A stretch of DNA of 58,280 nt. It comes from UBA791 sp963602355. GTDB taxonomy: Bacteria > Cyanobacteriota > Vampirovibrionia > Gastranaerophilales > Gastranaerophilaceae. A model generated the notes under the pieces. It was not told the origin of the DNA, searched no databases, and saw only the letters and a program-made list of their open reading frames with translations. Of the stretch, positions 33,562 through 41,808 are shown one piece after another. Made by a program: the position numbers and the translations under genes. Each line of letters opens with the position of its first letter. Position 1 is the stretch's first letter. The stretch spans positions 1-58,280 of the forward strand of contig CAVCIU010000005.1 of assembly GCA_963602355.1 (NCBI GenBank), written 5' to 3'.

Positions 33562-34494
33562 CTATTCTAAATAGTCCTTAAATGAGCTTAGCTCTTTATC
33601 TTTTCTCAATTTTTCAAGGGCTTCGTTTTCAATTTGTCTTATTCTTTCTTTTGAAAAGCCTAGTAATTGCCCCAACTCTTCTAGAGTTTTAACTCTTTCA
33701 CCATTTAGTCCAAATCTATGTATCAAAATCGTTTTTTCCCTAGAATCAAGGTTTTTTAAAATTTTACCAATATCGTTTTTGAGTCCGTGTTTTATACTTT
33801 CAGCATCTGGTGATTTGTAACTGTTATCTGAAATATAGTCTTGTATGCTCAAATCCTCTGTTACAGGTGTATCGAGGCTAATTGGTTCTTTTATCATTGA
33901 TTTTTTTATAGTCTGTATGCGTTTAGGATTGATTTTTAAAACTTCGGCTATTTCTTTTTCTGTTGGTTCGTGTCCTTTTTTCAATGATAAATCTACGTAT
34001 GCACGTTTGTATTTTCTAATTTTATCGTTCATATGTACAGGTATTCTAATTGTTTTTGAATGGTTTGAAATTGCTCTTATTATAGATTGTTTTATCCACC
34101 AAGTTGCATAAGTTGAAAATTTCAATGCTCTTGAATAATCATATTTTTCAGCAGCTTTGATAAGTCCAAGTGAACCTTCTTGAACTAAATCCATAAATAA
34201 AACACCTTGCCCAATATATCTTTTTGCAATACTTACAACAAGTCTAAGATTAGATTGAATAAGTTTTTTCTTAGCATAAAGACTCTTTTCTTTTTTGCTT
34301 TCCTTAATAATTTTTCCTAAATATTGTTCTTCATTAAAAGATAATAGTTTAATTTTTCCTACATCTTTTAAATAATTTTGCAATAAATCATCTTCTTTAG
34401 AAATAGAATTAAATGTTTTAGGTTCAGTGTTTTTGATTTCGTCATCAAGTAAACCTAATTCTTCTTCAAGTTGATACTCCAAGTTGCTATTCAT
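33562..34494 (-). CDS. Primary-type RNA polymerase sigma factor (SigA/RpoD family)
   Basis: A 310-residue sigma-70 group 1/2 factor. Region 1.2 NYLKDVGKIKLLS (about 40-52), region 2 with NLRLVVSIAKRY (about 86-97) and FSTYATWWIKQSIIRAI (about 126-142), region 3 around 145-225, region 4 around 240-300 ending LGFSKERIRQIENEALEKLR. It lacks the acidic region 1.1 of long RpoD proteins. It could be the housekeeping factor or a cyanobacterial-style group 2 relative; this cannot be settled without the rest of the genome. GAGGGG lies 9 bases before the ATG. Monocistronic. Confidence 0.88.
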   Translation of the reverse strand: MNSNLEYQLEEELGLLDDEIKNTEPKTFNSISKEDDLLQNYLKDVGKIKLLSFNEEQYLGKIIKESKKEKSLYAKKKLIQSNLRLVVSIAKRYIGQGVLFMDLVQEGSLGLIKAAEKYDYSRALKFSTYATWWIKQSIIRAISNHSKTIRIPVHMNDKIRKYKRAYVDLSLKKGHEPTEKEIAEVLKINPKRIQTIKKSMIKEPISLDTPVTEDLSIQDYISDNSYKSPDAESIKHGLKNDIGKILKNLDSREKTILIHRFGLNGERVKTLEELGQLLGFSKERIRQIENEALEKLRKDKELSSFKDYLE

Positions 34495-34560
34495 ACAAAT
34501 TTCCCCTCAAATCTTTTTCAATACACACATGTATTGACGAGGAAAATGAAAATTTGTTTC

Positions 34561-35100
34561 CTAATTTTCAGGGATATAATATTCTACAAAGTCGCATTTA
34601 ATACGCATTGCTGGAGCTAAAATTTGTCCGATAGGTGAATTTATAAGACCTTTAAATGCTTTCAATGTTTTATTATATTCAACAACATAAGGTTGAAGTA
34701 AAGATTGAATATTGATAAATTCTTGCAAATATTTGTTTAAATATACATTTGATTTGATTTCTGGATATTTCATCGCAGCTGTGAATAATGTGTTCAATTT
34801 TACGTCTAAATCGTTTTCAAGGTTAAATCTATCCTTGTTATTATTCCAACGATTAGGCAATTTGTTTATATCAATAATTGTTTTTCTAACAGCGAAAATG
34901 ATTGCTTCGTCTTGTACCATAACAGTTTGAGCAGCATCAATAAACGTATTAACAGCTTTGTGTCTTGCTCTTAATCTCGCATCAACACCTGCTAATCTTT
35001 GCAGGATAAGTTCTTTATGAACTTTAAGTCCACAATACGTTGCATAAAAGGCAAGACCTACTGCTAAAATTATTGCTATCAAAATTAATACTGCAATCAT
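34561..35100 (-). CDS. LemA family protein
   Basis: A 179-residue protein with an N-terminal membrane helix (about 2-22) and a helical-bundle domain typical of LemA (VDARLRARHKAVNTFIDAAQ; NLENDLDVKLNTLFTAAMKYPEIKSN). Its biological role is unknown in most bacteria; it is probably tethered to the inner membrane with the bundle outside. GGAG precedes the ATG. It lies one base past the stop of the LCP gene, so both are one operon acting at the envelope. Confidence 0.85.
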   Translation of the reverse strand: MIAVLILIAIILAVGLAFYATYCGLKVHKELILQRLAGVDARLRARHKAVNTFIDAAQTVMVQDEAIIFAVRKTIIDINKLPNRWNNNKDRFNLENDLDVKLNTLFTAAMKYPEIKSNVYLNKYLQEFINIQSLLQPYVVEYNKTLKAFKGLINSPIGQILAPAMRIKCDFVEYYIPEN

Positions 35101-35101
35101 A

Positions 35102-36433
35102 CTAATCTCCAGCTAAAATGATTGTGAAATCACTCTTTGGACAGAAGTTTTTAACTGGGTCATATACGAATTGTATATTTTTAAGGTTAGATACTTTTTT
35201 CTTCATCCAGTTAAAGAACTCATTTGAAATAGAAGATGATTGAGCGATGAATTGTGAGTGTGTAATATCTGCTCTATAGAAACATGAAACTGTTATTCCT
35301 AATTCTTCCATTTCAGCTTTCATTTGTTCCGCTTGATTAGCTTTTTTAGATGCGTAAATGATACCGCCAACGATATGATTATTGTCTAGAGAGGCTTTAT
35401 CTCTATAAATCATTCTATTAATAACTTCTTGAGTTTTTTCAGGATCTAAAATCCAGTAACTGATAGAACCTTTTTGGTTAGGTGCACCAGGAAGAGTTGC
35501 AACCTCAATTTTGTTCATATCAATGTTTTTAGATAATGAAGCCAATTGTGATATTTCATATAATGATAAGTCTGTTTTTACGTATGTTGTAACGGTATTA
35601 ATCAATTCTGGAATTTTTGGAATAGCTTGAGGAGATTGTAATTTTTCTAGTAAACCTCTCAAAAACCATTGTTGTCTTTGAGTTCTGCCGATATCGCCTA
35701 AGCCGTCTTTTCTAAATCTTAAATATCCAACCGCATTTCTACCGTCTAAAATATTCAAACCTTTGTGTAAGTTTACGTGCAAATTACCAGAATAATCGTG
35801 GTAGTGCATTTCTTTTTCTACGTATATTGGAACACCACCTAACGCATCAACTGCTTTTTCTACAGCAGCATCGTTCACCATGATGTAATGGTTAATCTTG
35901 ATGCCTAAAGTTTCTTCTAATGTTTCTTTAGTTAAATCAATACCACCAATAGCATGTGCTGCATTGATTTTTTGAATACCGTGATCGTGTGGAATATAAA
36001 CTTTACTATCTCTTGGTACTGAAATAGCATTTACTGATTTTGTTTTAGGATCAACGTTTAATAAAATAATAGTATCAGTTCTTGTTCCAATCCAAGGGTC
36101 AGAAGCATTTTGGTTAGCATCTGTACCTACAAGCAAGATTGTTTGTCTTCTTGTGAATAATGGCATTGTGAATTGTTGTTTGTCATTCTTTTTAAACGAG
36201 AATTTTGATAAGAATTCTGCAAACCATGACTTTTCTGTTTGTTCGCCATTTTCATTTGTATTTGAAACGATTGCTGTATCACTTAATAGTAAAAATCCTA
36301 TTACTACACCGCATACGATTGATATTATAATAAGCATAATTTTAGCAAATCCAGAAGTCTCTTCTTTTTCTTCTTGTAAATGCTTTAAAAATACACTATA
36401 TTCGTCTTTTTCCTTTAAACGATTGCTATTCAT
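35102..36433 (-). CDS. LytR-CpsA-Psr (LCP) family protein
   Basis: A 443-residue envelope enzyme likely to attach glycopolymers to peptidoglycan or another acceptor. A cytoplasmic head is followed by one membrane helix (about 29-49). The LCP domain covers about 105-265: TRTDTIILLNVDPKTKSVNAI, SVPRDSKVYIP (catalytic Arg), and LRFRKDGLGDIGRTQRQQ. A LytR_C domain is at about 350-440. The start has only a weak ribosome site; AGGG lies 15 bases upstream and TACAAT 16 bases upstream, suggesting a very short leader. Common in Gram-positives and also in cyanobacterial relatives. Confidence 0.92.
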   Translation of the reverse strand: MNSNRLKEKDEYSVFLKHLQEEKEETSGFAKIMLIIISIVCGVVIGFLLLSDTAIVSNTNENGEQTEKSWFAEFLSKFSFKKNDKQQFTMPLFTRRQTILLVGTDANQNASDPWIGTRTDTIILLNVDPKTKSVNAISVPRDSKVYIPHDHGIQKINAAHAIGGIDLTKETLEETLGIKINHYIMVNDAAVEKAVDALGGVPIYVEKEMHYHDYSGNLHVNLHKGLNILDGRNAVGYLRFRKDGLGDIGRTQRQQWFLRGLLEKLQSPQAIPKIPELINTVTTYVKTDLSLYEISQLASLSKNIDMNKIEVATLPGAPNQKGSISYWILDPEKTQEVINRMIYRDKASLDNNHIVGGIIYASKKANQAEQMKAEMEELGITVSCFYRADITHSQFIAQSSSISNEFFNWMKKKVSNLKNIQFVYDPVKNFCPKSDFTIILAGD

Positions 36434-36505
36434 GTAAAATCTAATCCCTATTGTATATGGTACATTATAGGATAAGAATAAAATAAAATCAATTAAAGTT
36501 AAGTA

Positions 36506-37285
36506 TTATAAATCTTCTTTCTGGTAAGCCCATGCAGAGTGGTTATGAATACTTTCAAAAGACTCGCAAGATAGTTCAAAACTTCTTACTTCTGGTTTTT
36601 CTTTAACTTTTATAATAACGTCTCTTAGTAAATCTTCTACGAATTTAGGATTGTTATAAGCTTGCTCTGTTACAAACTTTTCATCTTCTCTTTTTAGTAA
36701 TGAATAAATTTCGCTAGAGGCGCATGTTTCAATGTCTTTAACCAAATCTTCTATCCAGATATGAGCATTTTCATCATAACTAATCTTCAAAGAAACAATG
36801 CTTCTTTGGTTATGAGCACCATTATCAGAAATTTCTTTTGAACAAGGACATAATGTTGTTACAGGCACTTTCACACCTAAATAAAATTTATATTCATTAT
36901 CATAATAAGTTCCTGTAAATGAGCAATCATAGCACATTGGAGAAACTAATTTTGATACTGGAGATAGTTTATCTATGAAATATTTGAACTCAAAAACAAG
37001 CTCTCCGCTTTTAGCATCAAGTTTTTCAACGATTTCTTTTAGGCAACCTTTTATATCAACACCAAGCATATTTTTGTTGCGCCATTCTGTTAAAACTTCG
37101 ATGAAACGAGACATGTGAGTGCCTTTGTAATCTTTTGGCAAAGAAACACTTGCAGTTGCTTTTGCCCAAACTACACTGTCTGTATCATTTTTGCGTTGTA
37201 TTATTAATGGTAATTCGACATCTTTAACGCCTACTTTTTGAATGTCGATACCTCTTTTATCTGTTGAATTTTGTACGTCTTTCAT
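36506..37285 (-). CDS. folE2: GTP cyclohydrolase FolE2
   Basis: Type IB GTP cyclohydrolase, the zinc-independent alternative to FolE; converts GTP to dihydroneopterin triphosphate at the start of folate (or queuosine) synthesis. It has 259 residues. Diagnostic segments: YKGTHMSRFIEVL (about 54-66), VTTLCPCSKEISDNGAHNQRS (about 142-162) carrying the catalytic cysteine, and a C-terminal QAYNNPKFVEDLLRDV. Its ATG shares one base with the stop of the upstream repeat protein (TAATG), so the two are coupled. Confidence 0.95.
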   Translation of the reverse strand: MKDVQNSTDKRGIDIQKVGVKDVELPLIIQRKNDTDSVVWAKATASVSLPKDYKGTHMSRFIEVLTEWRNKNMLGVDIKGCLKEIVEKLDAKSGELVFEFKYFIDKLSPVSKLVSPMCYDCSFTGTYYDNEYKFYLGVKVPVTTLCPCSKEISDNGAHNQRSIVSLKISYDENAHIWIEDLVKDIETCASSEIYSLLKREDEKFVTEQAYNNPKFVEDLLRDVIIKVKEKPEVRSFELSCESFESIHNHSAWAYQKEDL

Positions 37286-37629
37286 TATGCTTCATCTTTT
37301 TTTAATTGTAGTTTAAATTTTGAAAAATCATTTTCTTCGATTGCTAATAAAATTTTTAATGCAGCTTCTCTTTGAGTTTTAGCTGGAGCCAATCTTAATA
37401 ATTCTATCGCTTTCATTATAACAGGGTCAGAATCATACCAACGATTTCCTTTACCTTGATACTTATCCATCATATCATAAACGTGATCAAGTACCTCTGA
37501 TGCAACTTGGTTTTGTAACTGTAAAATAAACTCTGCTGCTTCATCTTTTGTCTTTGCTGGTGATAATTTTAAAAGATCTAATGCTTCTCTTAAAATTGGA
37601 TCTTTGTCATACCAACGTCTATTTTCCAT
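37285..37629 (-). CDS. Unknown protein with two RWYDxDP repeats
   Basis: A 114-residue protein, not recognised. It contains a clear internal duplication with a 58-residue period: RRWYDKDPILREALDLLKL-SPAKT (4-27) and NRWYDSDPVIMKAIELLRL-APAKT (62-85), each followed by a helix with EAA (DEAAEFIL, REAALKIL). It is probably a small all-alpha cytosolic protein. A good GAGGTAG ribosome site precedes the ATG. It is the first gene before folE2 and overlaps it by one base; whether it shares folate function is unknown. It is divergent from aroQ. Confidence 0.75.
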   Translation of the reverse strand: MENRRWYDKDPILREALDLLKLSPAKTKDEAAEFILQLQNQVASEVLDHVYDMMDKYQGKGNRWYDSDPVIMKAIELLRLAPAKTQREAALKILLAIEENDFSKFKLQLKKDEA

Positions 37630-37769
37630 ATCTACCTCTTAAATTTTAATACGTTCGTGTAATATATCTTAACATAGCTCTTATAATTTTTATAGGTATT
37701 ATATTTTTTATTTTTATTTTTATTTTATTTGTGATAAGTTCTTTCTGTAAACAAAAATCGGAGAAATAT

Positions 37770-38207
37770 ATGAAATTACTTGTTTTAAACGGTCCTAACT
37801 TAAACATGTTGGGTAAAAGAGAACCTGAAATTTATGGAAAAAATACTCTAAATGATGTACAAGATTTGGTGGAGAATTATTGTAATAAAATTGGTGCTTC
37901 AATTGACTTTTACCAATCAAACCACGAAGGTGATTTGATAGACAAAATTCAACAAACAGATGTTGATGGTATTGTCTTTAATGCTGGTGCTTACACTCAT
38001 ACAAGCATTGCTCTACGTGATGCAATTGCAAGTGTTAAGACTCCTGTTGTTGAAGTCCATATTTCCAATGTTCATTCTCGTGAAGAATTTAGACACAAAT
38101 CAATGATTGCACCTGTATGTTTAGGTCAAATTTGTGGTTTCGGTTTAAATAGTTATATCCTTGCTATTGAGGGTTTATATCGCTTTCTTTCAATGGACGT
38201 AAAATAA
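37770..38207 (+). CDS. aroQ: 3-dehydroquinate dehydratase, type II
   Basis: Third shikimate step. It has 145 residues, the usual length of the dodecameric type II enzyme. LVLNGPNLNMLGKREPEIYG at the N-terminus with the catalytic Tyr, NAGAYTHTS (about 78-86), EVHISNVHSREEFR (about 100-113) and FGLNSY. The start is the ATG at 37770 with GGAG at 37760-37763; a GTG at 37731 would add 13 unrelated residues. Its end overlaps the convergent small hypothetical gene by 44 bases. Confidence 0.95.
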   Translation: MKLLVLNGPNLNMLGKREPEIYGKNTLNDVQDLVENYCNKIGASIDFYQSNHEGDLIDKIQQTDVDGIVFNAGAYTHTSIALRDAIASVKTPVVEVHISNVHSREEFRHKSMIAPVCLGQICGFGLNSYILAIEGLYRFLSMDVK

Positions 38208-38463
38208 CTATTGAACTTAAATTTAATTGAATAAAATCGTGAAATTCTGCGGGTTTGTTAGGAATTAATCTATTTCTCAACTCGCAGTTTTTAATTGCAA
38301 CGAACTTTTTTACACCATTAAGAATATCGCTTAGTACACGATTTCTTTTACCTGTTTTCGGCATAAAAACTGAGCCTCTGATTTCATAATCTTGAGTTAT
38401 TACTAAAACTCTTTCTGACCAAACTCCTGAGTTGAAGTCATTTGCAGATAATTGTCCTGTCAT
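38164..38463 (-). CDS. Small conserved-looking protein at the end of the secretion operon
   Basis: A 99-residue protein, not recognised. It has a good AAAGGA ribosome site 8 bases before the ATG and starts 35 bases after the GspF/PilC stop, so it is probably the last gene of that operon. The sequence is soluble, with an RGSVFMPKTGKRNR segment (about 29-42) and a beta-rich look (RVLVITQDYEIRG, FVAIKNCEL, SSIVILRPL). It could be an accessory protein. The C-terminal 14 codons overlap the end of aroQ in antisense; the non-overlapping part makes a chance ORF less likely. Confidence 0.6.
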   Translation of the reverse strand: MTGQLSANDFNSGVWSERVLVITQDYEIRGSVFMPKTGKRNRVLSDILNGVKKFVAIKNCELRNRLIPNKPAEFHDFIQLNLSSIVILRPLKESDINPQ

Positions 38464-38498
38464 TTATAAATCCTTTCATTATTTTTTTTTATTATATC

Positions 38499-39707
38499 TT
38501 AGATTTCGTAAGATTGGAATAGTGGTAAGTACAAGGCTAAAGCTAGTACCAATACAATACCACCGATTACAATAAGCATAATTGGCTCAATTGCTTTTGT
38601 CATTGTATCAATAATTTTATCTAACGTTTTATCAATAAATACAGTTGCTTGCAACATCATTTCACCTAAACGACCTGATTGTTCACCTGTTGCAATCATA
38701 AACAAAATCATATTAGGAATAGCTTTTGTTGCTCTTAGTGCAACAGACAAGTGTTTACCTTGTTGTACGTCTGCGGTTGCCAAGCTGATTTTATCCTTCA
38801 ATGCTGAATTTGTTAATGTTATATTTGATAGGTATAAGCAGTCAACTACAGGAATACCGGCATCATACGCAACCTGCATTACTGATACGAAGTTTGAAAA
38901 ATTTGAAAACTGTATTAATTGGTTAATCAAAGGTATTTTTAGTGAATATTTATCAATAATTCTTCTAGAAGGTGTCCATCTTAGTAAGAACATACTTCCA
39001 AAAATTACTGTACCAAAGATAGCCGGAATTGCTGGCCAATAAGTTTTCAAGAATACACCCATATCCATTAGCATTCTAGTAATCCAAGGAAGTTCTTTAT
39101 CCATAGTTTCAAACATTTCTGCGAATGCAGGGAATACAAATACTAACATAACGGTTGTTACAACCATTGCCAAAAGGATTACGAATACCGGATACATCAA
39201 TGCTCCAACTACTCTACCTCTGATATTTTCTTCTTTTTTCAAAAGTTCAAGTAGACGTTCCATTGTTTTTTCGAGTTCACCGGCATCTTCACCGGCTCTT
39301 ACAAGACCGATATAAATTTGTCCAAAAACTTCAGGATATCTTGCAACTGTATCAGCAAATGTTGAACCCGACATAATTTGTCGTCTAAGTTCTTGCGCAA
39401 CTGATTTCAATTTTTTATTTGAAGCATCGTTTTCAATAAACATTAAAGCTTCAATTACTGGAATACCTGATTGAACAAGAATTTGAAATGTCGATGTGAA
39501 TTCTACTCTTTCACTAAGCTTTAATTTATTGATTTTTTTATAATCAACTTTTTTCTCAGATTCTCCGCCCTTGCCTGTTTCCATAATCTTTGTAGGAATA
39601 TATCCCATCTTACGGATAAGGTCTCGTGCCTCTTTGTGGTTGTTGGCTTCAAGAGTCCCTTTTATTACATCTTTATTTTTTAATGCTGTGTAACTATATA
39701 TTGGCAT
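38499..39707 (-). CDS. Type II secretion/type IV pilus inner-membrane protein (GspF/PilC)
   Basis: A 402-residue polytopic platform protein. Two T2SSF domains (about 68-190 and 270-392) with AGEDAGELEKTMERLLELL and TGEQSGRLGEMM, and three membrane helices (about 168-190, 220-240, 375-395). It interacts with the ATPase and pseudopilins. A short spacer of 10 bases separates it from the ATPase gene. Pilus versus secretion role cannot be separated on this gene alone. Confidence 0.93.
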   Translation of the reverse strand: MPIYSYTALKNKDVIKGTLEANNHKEARDLIRKMGYIPTKIMETGKGGESEKKVDYKKINKLKLSERVEFTSTFQILVQSGIPVIEALMFIENDASNKKLKSVAQELRRQIMSGSTFADTVARYPEVFGQIYIGLVRAGEDAGELEKTMERLLELLKKEENIRGRVVGALMYPVFVILLAMVVTTVMLVFVFPAFAEMFETMDKELPWITRMLMDMGVFLKTYWPAIPAIFGTVIFGSMFLLRWTPSRRIIDKYSLKIPLINQLIQFSNFSNFVSVMQVAYDAGIPVVDCLYLSNITLTNSALKDKISLATADVQQGKHLSVALRATKAIPNMILFMIATGEQSGRLGEMMLQATVFIDKTLDKIIDTMTKAIEPIMLIVIGGIVLVLALALYLPLFQSYEI

Positions 39708-39717
39708 TTGCTAAATC

Positions 39718-41808
39718 CTATTCGTTAACTAAACCTAGAACTCTTACATATTCTGATATTGTAGTTTCACCATTTAGTATGTGATTTAAGCAAGATTGAC
39801 TTAATGTTTTCATACCTGTAGCGATAGCTGCATCTTCAATTTCAATATCGTGTGCACCTTGAGAAATTAGTTTTCTAATTTCTTTAGATATTGGAAGAAT
39901 TTCATAAACTCCCATACGACCTTTGTAACCTGTCATATCACATTGTCCACAACCTTTAGCTCTGTACAATTTTGTCGACATTAATTTTTGAATATCTTCT
40001 TCATCATTGAATATTTGAGCAGCTTCATCGTGTGTTGGGTAGTATTCTTCTTTGCAATCTGTGCAAAGGTGTCTTACAAGTCTTTGAGAGATTACACCCA
40101 TTAATGTTGAAGATACAAGATAATCTTTTGCACCCATTTCGATTAAACGAGTAAGTGTTGATGCTGCAGAATTTGTGTGGACTGTACTTAGTACTAAGTG
40201 CCCCGTAAGTGCAGCAGAAATTGCAACTTCAAGTGTTTCGTAATCACGGATTTCCCCGACAAGTATGATATCAGGGTCTTGTCTTAAAATTGCTCTCATA
40301 CATGATGCGAATGTGATACCCGCTTTTACGTTAACTTGAGATTGGTTTACACCTTCAAGCTTAATTTCTATCGGGTCTTCGATTGTAGTAATATTTACAG
40401 CTTCTGTATTCAAATTCTTTAAGATTGAATATAAAGTTGTAGTTTTACCAGAACCAGTAGGACCTGATGTTAGAATAATTCCGTTCGGGCATGATATAAG
40501 TTTTTTTATCTTTTGCAAGTCTTTTGGACTTGCACCAAGTAATTTGATTTCTTTTTCAGAAGAATTTAATGTAACCGCTGGAGCAAGTACACGGATTACC
40601 ATTTTTTCCTTGTTAGATACTGGCAAAGAGTTGATACGGAAATCGTATTCTTTATCTTTGTACGATATAGTAAAAGTACCGTCTTGAGGTCTTCTGTGCT
40701 CAGCGATGTTCATTCTTGATAGAACCTTAAAACGTGTTAGTACTGGTTGTTCAATTTTTGCAGGCAAATCAAGAGCATGTCTTAAAATACCGTCAATTCT
40801 GTATCTTACAACATGGTTTTTCAATCGTGGCTCAATGTGAATATCTGATGCTTTTAAGTCAATTGCATCTGTCAAAATTTTTGTTACGAATTCTGCTACG
40901 GTACTAGAGTTTTCTTGTAATTCTTTATCAATTTGTTCCCATAGAGAATCTTCAACACTTAATTGGCTTGCTTCTGCTTCCAGTTTACGTAAGATGTTTT
41001 CTGATTGTTTCTTTTCTTTTGAAAAATATTTATCAATTGTTTGTTCAAATTCAAAAGACGTTATGATATATGGTTTAGGATTTTGACCTGTAATGTATAC
41101 AATTTCTTTTAGTGGGCTTGTGTTATAAGGCTCTACTAAACCGATTTTTAATATTTTCCCGTCAGAAAACATTGGTAAGATTTTATTTTCTCTAATAAAA
41201 TCTTCTGGTAACAGTTTAATATTTTTATCCAAGTCTTTAAACATTTCTGCTGTAACAACTTCTTGTTCAAAAACTTCCGCAAGAGCAGTTTTTAAACGAG
41301 GTAAAGAAATATAGCCCATTCTGTAAAGAGTTGTACCAATAGGCTCCATTTTCTTTTTAGAATCTTCGGTTGCTTCTGCTAATTGAACTTCTGTGATTTC
41401 ACCTGCGTGGTAGAACAAATCCCCAACCATTTTGTTCATTTCAGAGAAAGTTTTAGGAGTTTGTTTTGAAGGATTAGCGCTTGTTGTTTGTTGTTGTGCA
41501 TTAACCTCTTTAACCTTTTCTTCTTCATCAATAACTTGTGGTTCTGGTTTGTGTTCTTCTGCTATTCCAGAAAATAGTTCATTAAAAGCTTCGTTTGGTA
41601 AAAATATAAATTGAGTTTCGCAACCGCAAACGGCTTTAACTAATTCACCAGCTTCTTGTTTGTGTGTATGTTGGTTGCCCACTGCAAATAAAGTTGTATT
41701 TTTTGTGTTAATTGGCAAAAATTGCAACTCATTTAGCTTTGCAATATCAAATTTTGATACCACAGCCTTATTTATATTAGCTTTTAACTTTTGTATTTTT
41801 TCGTCCAT
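39718..41808 (-). CDS. Type II secretion/type IV pilus assembly ATPase (GspE/PilB)
   Basis: A 696-residue hexameric ATPase. The N-terminal ~120 residues are unrecognised and acidic near 85-105; then a T2SSE_N domain (about 125-265). The ATPase domain has ASDIHIEPR (about 320-328), Walker A GPTGSGKT (449-456), Walker B DPDIILVGEIRDYET, His box TGHLVLSTVHTNSA, and a zinc motif CTDC...CGQC near the end. All catalytic residues are present, unlike the paralogue at 28670. It overlaps the secretin gene by one base. Confidence 0.94.
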   Translation of the reverse strand: MDEKIQKLKANINKAVVSKFDIAKLNELQFLPINTKNTTLFAVGNQHTHKQEAGELVKAVCGCETQFIFLPNEAFNELFSGIAEEHKPEPQVIDEEEKVKEVNAQQQTTSANPSKQTPKTFSEMNKMVGDLFYHAGEITEVQLAEATEDSKKKMEPIGTTLYRMGYISLPRLKTALAEVFEQEVVTAEMFKDLDKNIKLLPEDFIRENKILPMFSDGKILKIGLVEPYNTSPLKEIVYITGQNPKPYIITSFEFEQTIDKYFSKEKKQSENILRKLEAEASQLSVEDSLWEQIDKELQENSSTVAEFVTKILTDAIDLKASDIHIEPRLKNHVVRYRIDGILRHALDLPAKIEQPVLTRFKVLSRMNIAEHRRPQDGTFTISYKDKEYDFRINSLPVSNKEKMVIRVLAPAVTLNSSEKEIKLLGASPKDLQKIKKLISCPNGIILTSGPTGSGKTTTLYSILKNLNTEAVNITTIEDPIEIKLEGVNQSQVNVKAGITFASCMRAILRQDPDIILVGEIRDYETLEVAISAALTGHLVLSTVHTNSAASTLTRLIEMGAKDYLVSSTLMGVISQRLVRHLCTDCKEEYYPTHDEAAQIFNDEEDIQKLMSTKLYRAKGCGQCDMTGYKGRMGVYEILPISKEIRKLISQGAHDIEIEDAAIATGMKTLSQSCLNHILNGETTISEYVRVLGLVNE

